Source: Duganella sp. BJB480 (lineage in GTDB: Bacteria; Pseudomonadota; Gammaproteobacteria; Burkholderiales; Burkholderiaceae_D). Taken from it: a stretch of 64,000 nucleotides of DNA. This document shows positions 37,219 through 46,137 of this stretch, piece by piece. The notes beneath the pieces were generated by a model. The model was not told where the DNA came from. It saw nothing but the letters and a program-made list of their open reading frames with translations, and searched no databases. The stretch covers positions 50,354-114,353 of the forward strand of contig QVIN01000017.1 of assembly GCA_003416985.1 (NCBI GenBank), written 5' to 3'. The position numbers and the translations under genes were made by a program. Numbering within the stretch: position 1 is the stretch's first letter; each line of letters starts with the position of its first letter.

Positions 37219-39395
37219 GGCGCGTCCGCCAGCGGCAGGCGCAGATGGAAGCTGGCGCCGCCGTCCGGGTTGTTGTGCGCCCACAGCGTGCCCTGGTGGG
37301 CGGCGGCGATGCCGCGGCAGATCGACAACCCCAGCCCCATGCCGCGCGCCTTGGTGGTGGTGAAGGGGTCGAAGATGCGCGGCAGCAGATCGGGCGCGAT
37401 GCCGGCGCCGTGGTCGATCACGCTAAGCAGCGCGGCGTCGCCGTCGCGCGCGCAGCGCAGCACGATCACGCCGTCCGAGGCCGGCGGCGCGGCCTGGGCG
37501 TCGCAGGCGTTCATCAGCAGGTTGATCAGCACCTGCTGCAGCTGCACCGGATCGGCCAGGATGGCCAGCGGCTCGTCGCCCGGCTCGGCGCGCACCGACA
37601 GGCCGCGCTGGATCACGTCGTTGCGCACCAGGCGGATCACGCCGTCGGCCAGCTCGCGCGCGTCGAGCCGCTGGCGCGGCATGTCCTGCTTGCCGAACAG
37701 GCGGCGCAGGCGCTGGATGATGTCGCCGGCGCGCTTGTCCTCGGCCACGATGTCGATCAGGATCTCGGCCACCTCGGGCAGGTCGGGCTCCGGCTGGGCC
37801 AGGAAGCGCCGGGCCGCCTGGGCGTTGCTGAGGATGGCCGTGAGCGGCTGGTTCAGCTTGTGCGCCAGCGCGCCCGACAGCTCGCCCAGCATGGCCACCC
37901 GCGCCAGGTGGGTGACCTCCTTCTGTTTTTGCAGCAGATCGAGCTCGGCCTGCTTGCGCGCCGTGATGTCGAGCGAGACGCCGCGCACGCGCAGCGGCCG
38001 GCCCTGCTCGTCGAACTCGACGCTGCCGTGCGAGCCGATCCAGCGCGGCGCGCCGCCGGCCGGCAGCAGCCGGTATTCCATGTCGTAGCGCGGCGCGCCG
38101 TGCAGCGTGTCGTGCAGCGTGCGCTGCACGGCGGCGCGGTCGTCCGGATGCACCCTGGCCAGCAGCGCCTCCATGCTCAGCGGCTGGTCGGCGTCGAAGC
38201 CGAACAGCGCGCGCCACTGGTCCGAGGCCCAGATGGCGTCGCCGGGCAGGTCGCGCGTCCAGATGCCGAGGTGGGCCGCGTTGGCCGCCAGCGCCAGTTG
38301 CTGTTCGCTTTCGCGCATGCCGGAGCGGGCCCGCTGCACGCTGAGCGCGGCCTCGCGCAGCGCGTTGCCCAGCTGGTTGGCCTCGCGGAAGTGCAGCGGC
38401 GGGATGACCGGGATGGCGCCGGCGCCGACCGCGCGCGCCGGCGCCACCAGCGCCTGCACCGAGCGGGCGATGCGTCCGCCCAGCAGCCACGCCAGGCCCA
38501 GGCCGGCGGCCAGCGCGGCGGCGGCGGCCGACACCAGCCAGGCCAGCGTGGCGGTCAGGCGGGCGGTCAGCTCGGCGCGCGGGATGCCCAGCACGGCGCT
38601 CCAGCCGGTGCGCGGCGAGCGGCTGTAGACCACGTACACGTCCTGGCCGTCCAGCGTGCGCGAGTCCATGCCGGCCTCGCTGGCGCCGGCCAGCTGGCGG
38701 CGCAGCGCGGGGCTGACCTGCCGGCCGGCATAGGTGGCCAGCTCGTGGCTGCGGGTGACCACCCGGCCGTCGGTGTCGAGCACGCTGGCGCGCCAGTGGG
38801 CCGGCAGTTGCTGCTCGCCCAGCACGTGCAGCAGGCGCTCCGGCGTGTAGACGGCGTTGAGCGTCATGACGATGGCGCCGTCGCGCCGCACCGGCACGCC
38901 GACGCTGAAGATGGGCTTGCCGTTGAGCGGACCGGTGAACATGTCGGACACGCCCGGCTCGCCGTTGGCCAGGATGCGCTGCAACAGCGGCGCCCGCCCC
39001 AGCCGCGCCAGCGGCGCGCCGTAGGGGCGGCGGGTCGACAGCAGCAGGGTGCCGTCGGTGTCGAGCAGCACGATGCTGTCGGCGCCGAGCTGCCCGACCA
39101 GGCCGGCGGCGCGCCGGTGGAAGCCGGCCAGGTCGCCGTCGTGCAGCAGGGTGGAGGTGCTCAGGATCCGCAGGGCCAGCTGGGTGGCCGCGATGTCGCG
39201 GTCGGTGGCGGCGATGATGGCGTGGGCGCGCGCCACGGTGTTGTCGATCAGCTGGGCGCGCTCCCGGTGGTAGAAGTTGACGATCAGGATGGCGGCCACC
39301 ATGGCCACCGGCAGCACGCAGGCCAGCACCAGCAGCGCCAGGCTGGCGCGCACGCCGGGAGCGTGGGGCCGGGGCGGGACGGGCGCGGGTGTCAT
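37215..39395 (-). CDS. Membrane-bound PAS sensor histidine kinase
   Basis: This 726-residue protein has a membrane helix at about 20-42, a periplasmic cache-like sensor to about 270, a second helix at about 285-310, a PAS domain at about 365-480, a HisKA domain and a C-terminal HATPase domain (INLLMNACDA, DHGAGI, GMGLGLSICRGI). The H-box reads ALAHKLNQPLTAI with His512 followed by lysine; the family norm is glutamate at that place. It is coupled to the FixJ-type regulator by a four-base overlap, so the two form a FixL/FixJ-like pair. The signal is unknown. Confidence 0.9.
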   Translation of the reverse strand: MTPAPVPPRPHAPGVRASLALLVLACVLPVAMVAAILIVNFYHRERAQLIDNTVARAHAIIAATDRDIAATQLALRILSTSTLLHDGDLAGFHRRAAGLVGQLGADSIVLLDTDGTLLLSTRRPYGAPLARLGRAPLLQRILANGEPGVSDMFTGPLNGKPIFSVGVPVRRDGAIVMTLNAVYTPERLLHVLGEQQLPAHWRASVLDTDGRVVTRSHELATYAGRQVSPALRRQLAGASEAGMDSRTLDGQDVYVVYSRSPRTGWSAVLGIPRAELTARLTATLAWLVSAAAAALAAGLGLAWLLGGRIARSVQALVAPARAVGAGAIPVIPPLHFREANQLGNALREAALSVQRARSGMRESEQQLALAANAAHLGIWTRDLPGDAIWASDQWRALFGFDADQPLSMEALLARVHPDDRAAVQRTLHDTLHGAPRYDMEYRLLPAGGAPRWIGSHGSVEFDEQGRPLRVRGVSLDITARKQAELDLLQKQKEVTHLARVAMLGELSGALAHKLNQPLTAILSNAQAARRFLAQPEPDLPEVAEILIDIVAEDKRAGDIIQRLRRLFGKQDMPRQRLDARELADGVIRLVRNDVIQRGLSVRAEPGDEPLAILADPVQLQQVLINLLMNACDAQAAPPASDGVIVLRCARDGDAALLSVIDHGAGIAPDLLPRIFDPFTTTKARGMGLGLSICRGIAAAHQGTLWAHNNPDGGASFHLRLPLADAP

Positions 39396-39727
39396 GGGCG
39401 GGCGGTTTATCGGCGGCGTCGGATCGGCGGAGGGATGGGACGATTGTAAGGATTCCGGCCGCCGCTGCCAACGCCGGCCGTGCCGAATCGCGGAGCGATG
39501 TTGCCAGTTGAACTCACTATCATGGACGACTTTTCAATTAAAAAATATTTCCTCACTCGGCGGGGAGCGCGGCGGGTCCACGCGGCGTCGTTTTTTGGCG
39601 TTTCGACGCATGAGGCGGCCACGCCGAACCTGCTATCATGGGTTGGTTGAGAATTCTCATGCGTGGGATATTCCGCTGAAGTAATCTTGCAACGTTGACC
39701 TGTGCTTTGCCTGGAAAGGAGGCGATC
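39396..39727. other. Divergent intergenic region
   Basis: No gene is seen between the histidine kinase start and the small zinc-finger gene. It should contain promoters for both directions; the segment near 39530-39550 is AT-rich. Confidence 0.4.
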
Positions 39728-39934
39728 GTGGAACCGACACAAGAGAGCGTACCGGACGACGGCGCCGGCGCCGCGCCGCCCGTCACGGCGGCCACGGCCG
39801 CCGCCCGCACCCGCCACAGCCTGCCCCCCAAGGGCGCCTGCTGGTACTGCGACAAACCGTTGGACAATGTGCGCCGCTTCTGCGACAAGGAGTGCGCCGA
39901 CGCCTTCGACGAGGAAAAGGAATACACCCGCTGA
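39728..39934 (+). CDS. Small zinc-finger protein
   Basis: A GTG start at 39728 with AGGAGG about 7 bases upstream gives 68 residues. The N-terminal half is low-complexity; the C-terminal half has Cys38, Cys41, Cys52 and Cys56 in ACWYCDKPLDNVRRFCDKEC, a zinc-binding knuckle. Function is unknown. It converges with the Hpt gene, whose stop lies two bases after its own. Confidence 0.75.
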   Translation: MEPTQESVPDDGAGAAPPVTAATAAARTRHSLPPKGACWYCDKPLDNVRRFCDKECADAFDEEKEYTR

Positions 39935-39936
39935 CT

Positions 39937-40506
39937 TCAGGGCGCGCCGGCCCGCAGGCGCGCCAGCGCCGTCTCGAAATCGAACTGGTGGGCCGCCGCC
40001 GTCACCTGTTCGAACACCGCCACGCCCAGCCCGGCCGCCAGCGCCGTGGCCGACTGTTCCAGCACATCGATCGCCGCGCCGTCGCCCTCGTCGAGCAGGC
40101 GCGCCAGCTGCCGCACCAGCGCGCGCGCGCCCGGCGCCGGCCGCGCGGGCGCGGGCGGCACCTCGCGCGGCGCCTCGGCCGCCAGCAGCGCGCCGGTCTC
40201 CTCCAGCAGACGCTCCAGCGCCTGCGCCAGCGGCGCCAGCGGCGCGTCGCCGCGGGCCGCCTCCAGCGCCCCCGCCAGCCGCGCCACCTGCTGCGCGCCG
40301 ATCATGCCGGCCGCGCCCTTGAGCGTGTGGACGATGGCCAGCGCGCGGTCGCGCTCGCCGGCGGCCAGCGCCGCGCCGGCCTCGGCCGCCGCGCCGCGGT
40401 AGCGCTGGCGGAAGCTGCGCAGGATGTGCAGGTACAGCGTGTAGTCGCCCATCAGCCGGTGCAGGCCGGCGGCCACGTGCAGCACCTCGTCGTCGGCCGG
40501 GTTCAT
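39937..40506 (-). CDS. Hpt-domain phosphotransfer protein
   Basis: This 189-residue protein has an Hpt-type helical bundle with the phospho-acceptor motif AIVHTLKGAAGMIGA (His60) in its first half. The second half is another helical segment without an obvious histidine motif. Such proteins shuttle phosphate between receiver domains. It overlaps the start of the next gene upstream by four bases (ATGA). The partner is unknown; the receiver proteins nearby are candidates. Confidence 0.8.
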   Translation of the reverse strand: MNPADDEVLHVAAGLHRLMGDYTLYLHILRSFRQRYRGAAAEAGAALAAGERDRALAIVHTLKGAAGMIGAQQVARLAGALEAARGDAPLAPLAQALERLLEETGALLAAEAPREVPPAPARPAPGARALVRQLARLLDEGDGAAIDVLEQSATALAAGLGVAVFEQVTAAAHQFDFETALARLRAGAP

Positions 40507-41465
40507 CGCGTGGTGAAGGACCAGCTGCGGGTGACCGGCACGCCGGCCGCCAGGCCGCTGAAGCTGACGTCGTAGACCGTGCCGCCCTTGAGCGGCGCCA
40601 GCGGGATGATGGCGGCCACGGTCTCGCCGGTGTTGCTGTCGGTGGCGTGGCTGAGCAGGCGCACGCTGAGCGCGGCGCCGCCGCGCGGCGCCACCGTGAA
40701 GCTTTGCACGGTGATGCCGACGCCGTCGCGGATGGTGTCCGAGTGCACGCTGATCGGATAGCCCACCTCGTTCTGGTTGGGCACCGGGTCGGGCGATTCG
40801 CTGTCGCTGAAGAAGTTGGTCGGCACGCCGGTCTGGTTGGCGGCCGGGTAGTTGACGATGCGGCCCACGCCCAGGCCCGCGCCATAGCCGGCCACGGCGG
40901 TCAGGTCGGCGGTGAAGTAGGTGTAGTTGGCGCTGGTGGTCGCCGCGCCCGTGCCGACCTCCTTGAACACCGGCTCGAACATCACGAAGCGGTGGTAGAT
41001 CGCGGTGATCAGCTCCTCGGCCTGGTAGAAGCCGGAGGCGTTGCCGGTGGCGGAGATGACCTCGCCGATGGCGTACGGCTTGGTGGCCTGGTAGCCGGCG
41101 TTGGTCAGGCGGTCGAGCAGCGTGGCGCCGGTGAAGCCGGGCAGGCCGGGCGTCTGTTCGTGGGTGACGGTGTTGTTCAGGCGCTGGTAGTCGGAATGGC
41201 CCTGGGCGGCGGCGTCGATGCGGGCGTTGCGCGCCAGCGTGGACAGGCCGAGCTGGGCGCGCCGGTAGTTGATCCAGTTGAACCCGTCCAGCGCGGTGTT
41301 GCCGGTGAAGGCGGGCGCGCCCGGCGACTGGCTCAGGTCGGGCGGGGTGCCGGTGGCGGCGGTGCTGGCGCCGCCGCCACCGCCACCGCCGCCGCAGGCG
41401 GACAGCAGCATGGCGAGCAGCAGGGCTGGAAGGATGAGGGCGCTGCGTCGTCGGTGAATAGCCAT
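40503..41465 (-). CDS. CAP-domain (SCP-like) lipoprotein
   Basis: This 320-residue protein has a lipoprotein signal ending in LLSAC (Cys24), a glycine-rich linker and a CAP-like domain (LDGFNWINYRRAQLGLSTLARNARIDAAAQGHSDYQ, then EQTPGLPGFTG and AGYQATKPYAIGEVIS). The C-terminal 90 residues form an immunoglobulin-like end (SVRLLSHATDSNTGE, VYDVSFSGLAAG). It should be anchored at the cell surface or in the periplasm. The CAP fold is widespread; a specific role cannot be given. Confidence 0.8.
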   Translation of the reverse strand: MAIHRRRSALILPALLLAMLLSACGGGGGGGGASTAATGTPPDLSQSPGAPAFTGNTALDGFNWINYRRAQLGLSTLARNARIDAAAQGHSDYQRLNNTVTHEQTPGLPGFTGATLLDRLTNAGYQATKPYAIGEVISATGNASGFYQAEELITAIYHRFVMFEPVFKEVGTGAATTSANYTYFTADLTAVAGYGAGLGVGRIVNYPAANQTGVPTNFFSDSESPDPVPNQNEVGYPISVHSDTIRDGVGITVQSFTVAPRGGAALSVRLLSHATDSNTGETVAAIIPLAPLKGGTVYDVSFSGLAAGVPVTRSWSFTTR

Positions 41466-41621
41466 GAAAACTCCTGTGCGGTGGGCCGCCGGCCTGCGGC
41501 TGGCTGGTCCAATTCTATGTCAGATTTCGGTTGGGCAGCATCCGGTATGAGCCAGGAGGACGCGCTGTTAAAATGGTAAGCTTGCCGCTTTGCCGCCCGC
41601 AGCGAACCACGCGGAACTTTT

Positions 41622-42416
41622 TTGATTGCCTCCAATTTGAAGCCATTACACCACGCGCGCGTGCAGCGCGCCAAATTCGCCCTGCCCAGCATGGTCACGC
41701 TGATGTCGATCGCCTGCGGTTTCGGCAGCATCGTCATCTCGGTCGACAACGCCATGGTCGGCTCCGCCCACGACTACCGCCTGGCCGCCGTGCTGCTGGT
41801 GCTGGCCGGCGTGTTCGACGCGCTCGACGGCCTGGTGGCGCGCGCCACCAACACCTCGTCCGCCTTCGGCATGCAACTCGACTCCCTGGCCGACATGATG
41901 AACTTCGGCTGCGCGCCGGCGCTGCTGCTGTACTGCTACGGCTTCGTGCAGCTGGGCGTGGACCATCCGCAGCTGCTGCGCGTGGGCGGCATCGCCAGTT
42001 TCTTTTTTGTGGCCTGCGGCGCGCTGCGCCTGGCGCGCTTCAATGTCAATGTCGGCCGCACCGATCCGCGCTACTTCGTCGGCATGCCGAGCACGGCGGG
42101 CGCGGCCTGCGTGGCCTCGGTGGTGGTGGCCTGGCCGGACCCGGCGGCCTCCGTGCCGCATGGCGGCCTGATCGTCGCGCTGCTGTTCGTGGTGGGCGGG
42201 CTGATGGTGACGACCGTGCGCTTCCCCAGTTCCAAGCAAAAGAAAAGCATGGGCGCGCTGGTGCTGCTGCTGGTGAACCTGGGCCTGCTGGCCTGGCTGC
42301 GCACCTTGTACTTCGCGCTGTTCTTCGCGGTCTACATCACCGCCACGCTGGCGCTGAACCTGGCGTGGAAGCGCGGCTGGCGCGGCATCGCGCCGCCGCT
42401 GGTCTACCCGGACTGA
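41622..42416 (+). CDS. pssA: CDP-diacylglycerol--serine O-phosphatidyltransferase
   Basis: This 264-residue integral membrane protein has the CDP-alcohol phosphotransferase motif DALDGLVARATNTSSAFGMQ followed by LDSLAD, matching D-x2-DG-x2-AR-x8-G-x3-D-x3-D. It makes phosphatidylserine, the precursor of phosphatidylethanolamine. Several hydrophobic stretches follow (LIVALLFVVGGLMVTTV, LYFALFFAVYITATLAL). The start is TTG at 41622. It is divergent from the CAP lipoprotein gene. Confidence 0.95.
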   Translation: MIASNLKPLHHARVQRAKFALPSMVTLMSIACGFGSIVISVDNAMVGSAHDYRLAAVLLVLAGVFDALDGLVARATNTSSAFGMQLDSLADMMNFGCAPALLLYCYGFVQLGVDHPQLLRVGGIASFFFVACGALRLARFNVNVGRTDPRYFVGMPSTAGAACVASVVVAWPDPAASVPHGGLIVALLFVVGGLMVTTVRFPSSKQKKSMGALVLLLVNLGLLAWLRTLYFALFFAVYITATLALNLAWKRGWRGIAPPLVYPD

Positions 42417-42419
42417 CGC

Positions 42420-43346
42420 CTACGCCACCTCGTGGCCGCGCGCGGCGCGCAGGATGGCGAACCACTGCTCGCGGCTCAGGCTGAACTGGGTGGCCTGCAC
42501 CGCCTCGGCCACCGCCTCGATGCGGCCCGAGCCGGTCAACGGCAGCGGCCGGCTCGGCAGCTGCATGATCCACGCATACACCACGCTGCCGAACGGGCGC
42601 CCCAGCGCGTCGGCCACCTGCTGGATCGCGGCCCGCACGCGTTCGCCGTCGGCGTCGTCGCGGCTGAACAGGCGGCCGCCGGCCAGCGCCGACCAGATCA
42701 TCGGCGCCACGCCCAGGTCCTGCAGGCCGTCGAAGGTCTGGTCGAACATCGGCGCCACGTGCAGCGGCGAGAACTCCACCTGGTTGGTCGCCAGCGGAAT
42801 GCGGCGGTGCAGGCACTCGAACTGGTGGCGGCTGAAATTGGACACGCCGAAATGCTTGACCTTGCCGTCCGCGCGCAGGCGCTCGAAGGCGCCGGCGATC
42901 TCGTCGAAATCCATCAGCGGATCGGGGCGGTGGATCAGCAGCAGGTCCAGGTGGTCGGTGCGCAGCTGGCGCAGCGAGTGCTCGGCCGAGGCGATGATGT
43001 GGCCGGCGCTGGTGTCGTAGTGCTGGATGGTGTGCGCCGGCCGCGCCGGGGTCACCAGCTTGATGCCGCACTTGCTCACCAGCTGCATGCGCGCGCGCAG
43101 CGACGGCTGCAGCGCCAGCGCCTCGCCGAACAGCGCCTCGACGCCGTAGCCGCCGTAGATGTCGGCATGGTCGAAGCTGCTCACGCCCATGGCCAGGCAT
43201 TGCTCGATGAAGCCCAGTCGCTGCTGCGGCGTCAACTTCCATTCGTTCATGCGCCACATGCCGGCCACGATGCGCGACAGGGCCGGTCCGCCCCGGCTGG
43301 TGGCGACGGCGGGACAGGTCAGGTCGGTGGGCGGGGTGTGGCTCAT
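42420..43346 (-). CDS. Aldo/keto reductase
   Basis: This 308-residue protein has the family tetrad: Asp and Tyr in SSFDHADIYGGYG, Lys in QLVSKCGIK and His in LLLIHRPDP, plus the NADPH-side LPLTGSGRIE region. It should reduce carbonyls with NADPH; the physiological substrate is unknown. Its sequence is closest to the YdhF-type subgroup. It converges with pssA and is divergent from the EAL/HDOD gene. Confidence 0.9.
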   Translation of the reverse strand: MSHTPPTDLTCPAVATSRGGPALSRIVAGMWRMNEWKLTPQQRLGFIEQCLAMGVSSFDHADIYGGYGVEALFGEALALQPSLRARMQLVSKCGIKLVTPARPAHTIQHYDTSAGHIIASAEHSLRQLRTDHLDLLLIHRPDPLMDFDEIAGAFERLRADGKVKHFGVSNFSRHQFECLHRRIPLATNQVEFSPLHVAPMFDQTFDGLQDLGVAPMIWSALAGGRLFSRDDADGERVRAAIQQVADALGRPFGSVVYAWIMQLPSRPLPLTGSGRIEAVAEAVQATQFSLSREQWFAILRAARGHEVA

Positions 43347-43513
43347 GGGCGCGCTTTCAGTGGGGAAGGGTGGCAGGGATTATAGCGACAAGCTTGCAGG
43401 ATAGGCACGCCGCTGCTTGTTCGGCTGGAAATGAATTTTTCTGTGGCAAGTGCTTTTCGCCGGGATTTTCGTTGTATGATCGGCTCAGACAGTGGGTGAT
43501 GGAGGGTGAGCAA

Positions 43514-44848
43514 GTGGGCTTCTTATCGTTTCTGAAATCCAAGCCGGAGGCCGCTCCGGAGCCGGCCGCCGCGCCCGCCAAGGCGGCCGCGCCCGTGGCC
43601 GCGCCGGCGCACGAGGGCGATCCCGAGGCCATCGTGGTGCGCTCGGAAATCGTCGACGAGCGCCACCGCCTGTGCGGCTACCGTTTTTCCGTGCCCTTCG
43701 GCGGCAACCGCGCGCCGCTGCCCGAGCCGGTGCAGATCGAGACCCTGGTGGCCGCGCGCCTGCCGCAGTTCGCGCAGACCCGCATGGCGCTGGTGCAGGT
43801 GAGCGTGGACGCGGTGGTGTTCGACCGCCACCTGCCGCTGGTGGCGCCGCACACCGTCTTCCTGCTGGACCGCAACCAGGCCGCCGGCCTGCCGGTGGAC
43901 CAGGTCGCCGGCCGCATGACGGCGCTGCGCCAGACCGGCTGCAAGCTGGCGCTGCGCGGCATCAGCCTGGACCCGGCCGACGCGCCGCTGCTGGCGCTGT
44001 GCGACATCGCCATGCTGTCGCTGGGCGAGCACACGCTGGCCGATTTCCAGTCCCTGATCAAGCAGTTGCGCATGCGCTATCCCGACCTGAAGCTGGCGGT
44101 GGACGGCGTCGAGACCTGGGACGAGCAGCGCATGTGCCTGTCGTGGGGCTGCAATTACTTCATGGGACACTTCCTGACCACCAGCGACAAGGTGGACCCG
44201 GACGCCAAGATCGACCAGAGCCGCATGACCTCGATCGAGCTGCTCAACCTGCTGCGCAGCGACGCCGAGCTGCCGGCCATGATCGAGGTGGCCAAGCGCG
44301 ATCCAGGCATGACCTACCAGGTGCTGCAATGGGCCAACGCGCCGAGCAACGGCCAGACCACCAAGGTGACCAGCCTGCAGCAAGCCTTCATGGTCCTGGG
44401 GCGCAACCAGCTGTACCGGGGCTTGACGGTGTCGATGTTCCGGCTGGGCGGCGGCGCCAACGAGGCGCGCGACGAATCGCTGCTGGAGGTGGCGCTGACC
44501 CGCGCGCGCTTCCTGGAAACCTGCAGCAAGCTGCCGCAGGCCAAGCGCGACGAATTGTTCCTGGTGGGATTGCTGTCGCTGTTCGACGTGCTGCTGGGCG
44601 TGCCGATGGCCAACCTGGTCGACAAGATGCACCTGTCGGACGACATCCGCGACGTGCTGCTCAGCAAGGGCGGCGCCTACGGGCCCTACCTGACGATGGT
44701 GATGCTGCTGGAACGCGACAGGGTCCAGCGGGCGCTGGAGATCGCTGAAAAGCTGGAGCTCGATGTGGAGGGGCTGGCCACGGTGGGCCAGGCGGCCTTC
44801 AAGTGGGCGCAGGAATCGCTGCAGCACACCCACGCCGACGACGAATAA
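43514..44848 (+). CDS. EAL/HDOD signalling protein (YuxH-like)
   Basis: GGAGGG stands 7 bases before GTG at 43514, which decides this start over an ATG at 43499 and gives 444 residues. An alanine-rich linker leads to a divergent EAL-like domain (CKLALRGISLDPADAP, LKLAVDGVETWDE). A HDOD domain follows (MTSIELLNLLRSDAELPAMIEVAKRDPGMTYQVLQW). This fits YuxH-like proteins, in which the EAL part has usually lost catalysis. It probably acts as a signalling scaffold. Confidence 0.88.
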   Translation: MGFLSFLKSKPEAAPEPAAAPAKAAAPVAAPAHEGDPEAIVVRSEIVDERHRLCGYRFSVPFGGNRAPLPEPVQIETLVAARLPQFAQTRMALVQVSVDAVVFDRHLPLVAPHTVFLLDRNQAAGLPVDQVAGRMTALRQTGCKLALRGISLDPADAPLLALCDIAMLSLGEHTLADFQSLIKQLRMRYPDLKLAVDGVETWDEQRMCLSWGCNYFMGHFLTTSDKVDPDAKIDQSRMTSIELLNLLRSDAELPAMIEVAKRDPGMTYQVLQWANAPSNGQTTKVTSLQQAFMVLGRNQLYRGLTVSMFRLGGGANEARDESLLEVALTRARFLETCSKLPQAKRDELFLVGLLSLFDVLLGVPMANLVDKMHLSDDIRDVLLSKGGAYGPYLTMVMLLERDRVQRALEIAEKLELDVEGLATVGQAAFKWAQESLQHTHADDE

Positions 44849-44851
44849 CAA

Positions 44852-44940
44852 CTGGGGTCAAGTCTGACATTCGGACACGAGCTCTTCCGTAGCGAGCGCA
44901 ACGGTACAGCCCGTGTCCGAATGTCAGACTTGACCCCCAG
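44852..44940. repeat. REP/MITE-like long inverted repeat
   Basis: An arm at 44852-44879 (starting CTGGGGTCAAGTCTGACATT) is matched by its reverse complement at 44912-44940 with a single-base bulge in the C-run, separated by about 32 bases. The perfect part of each arm is 26 bases. It fills the space between two converging stop codons and may also terminate both transcripts. Similar GGGGTCA-bearing repeats are common in this bacterial group. Confidence 0.8.
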
Positions 44941-44943
44941 GGT

Positions 44944-46089
44944 TTATTTGAGCCAGAGGCGGATCGAATCCCAGGCGCGGCCGAAGATCGACGCTTGATC
45001 GACGGTTTCCAACGCCACCACCGGCAACTCCAGCAGCGGCTTGCCATCCACCATCATCTTCAGCGAACCGACGCGGCTGTTCTCGGCCAGCGGCGCGACC
45101 AGCGGATCCTTGCGTTCCAGCAGCGGCTTCATCTTGGCGGCAACGCCCTTCGGCACCGTCACCAGCACGTCGTTGGCGAAGCCGATCTTGACCGCGTTCT
45201 TCGAACCCTTCCAGATCTCCGGCGTGGCGATGGCCTGGCCCTTGGAGTACAGCTTGACCGTGTCGAAGTTCTGGAAGCCCCAGTTCAGCAGCTTCTGGCT
45301 TTCCTGCGTGCGCGACTGGTCGGACGTGGTGCCCAGCACCACCGACACCAGGCGGCGCTCGCCGGCGCCGTTCGGACGGTGTGCCGACGCGATCATGCAG
45401 TAGCCGGCCGCCTCGGTGTGGCCGGTCTTCATGCCGTCCACGGTCGGATCCAGCCACAGCAAGCGGTTGCGGTTCGGCTGGGTGATCTTGTTGTAGGTGA
45501 AGCTCTTGACCGAGTCGATCTTGTAGAACTCCGGGTAGTCCAGGATCACGCGCTTGGCCAGCACCGACAGGTCTTGCGCGGTCGAATAGTTCTCCGGGCT
45601 CGGCAGGCCGTGCGGGTTGGCGAAGTGGGTGTTGGTCAGGCCCATGCGCTGGGCTTCCTTGTTCATCATCACCACGAAGGCGGACTCGTCGCCGGCGACC
45701 GCCTCGGCCAGCGCCACGGCCGCGTCGTTGCCCGACTGGACCATCAGGCCGTACAGCAGGTCGTTGATGCTGACCGGCGTGGCCGGGTCGATGAACATCT
45801 TGGAGCTGCTCGAGTCGACCTTCCAGGCCTTGGTCGAGACGTTGACCATCTGTTTCAGGTCAATTTTCTTGTCGCGCAGCGCGCCGAAGGTGACGTAGGC
45901 CGTCATGATCTTGGTCAGCGAGGCCGGCTCGATGCGGGCGTTCGGGTCCTGCGAGGCGATGATCTGGCCGCTGGTGGCGTCCAGCAGCAGCCAGGACTTG
46001 GCGGCGATGGTCGGCGGCGGCAGGGTTTGCGCGACGGCGGCGGACATCAACATCACACTGGTGGCCAGTGCCGCGATAAATTTTTTCAT
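44944..46089 (-). CDS. dacC: D-alanyl-D-alanine carboxypeptidase (PBP5/6 type)
   Basis: This 381-residue protein has a signal peptide (MKKFIAALATSVMLMSAAVA), and the penicillin-binding motifs SLTK (Ser57), SGN and KTG in the right order. It ends in an amphipathic helix (IFGRAWDSIRLWLK) that anchors PBP5 to the membrane. It trims the pentapeptide of peptidoglycan in the periplasm. The exact dac gene name is uncertain, since PBP5 and PBP6 cannot be told apart here. Confidence 0.9.
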   Translation of the reverse strand: MKKFIAALATSVMLMSAAVAQTLPPPTIAAKSWLLLDATSGQIIASQDPNARIEPASLTKIMTAYVTFGALRDKKIDLKQMVNVSTKAWKVDSSSSKMFIDPATPVSINDLLYGLMVQSGNDAAVALAEAVAGDESAFVVMMNKEAQRMGLTNTHFANPHGLPSPENYSTAQDLSVLAKRVILDYPEFYKIDSVKSFTYNKITQPNRNRLLWLDPTVDGMKTGHTEAAGYCMIASAHRPNGAGERRLVSVVLGTTSDQSRTQESQKLLNWGFQNFDTVKLYSKGQAIATPEIWKGSKNAVKIGFANDVLVTVPKGVAAKMKPLLERKDPLVAPLAENSRVGSLKMMVDGKPLLELPVVALETVDQASIFGRAWDSIRLWLK

Positions 46090-46137
46090 GGGATGCTTTA
46101 TTCGGTGAAAAGTTGAAGGCGTGGGAATTATAGGGGT

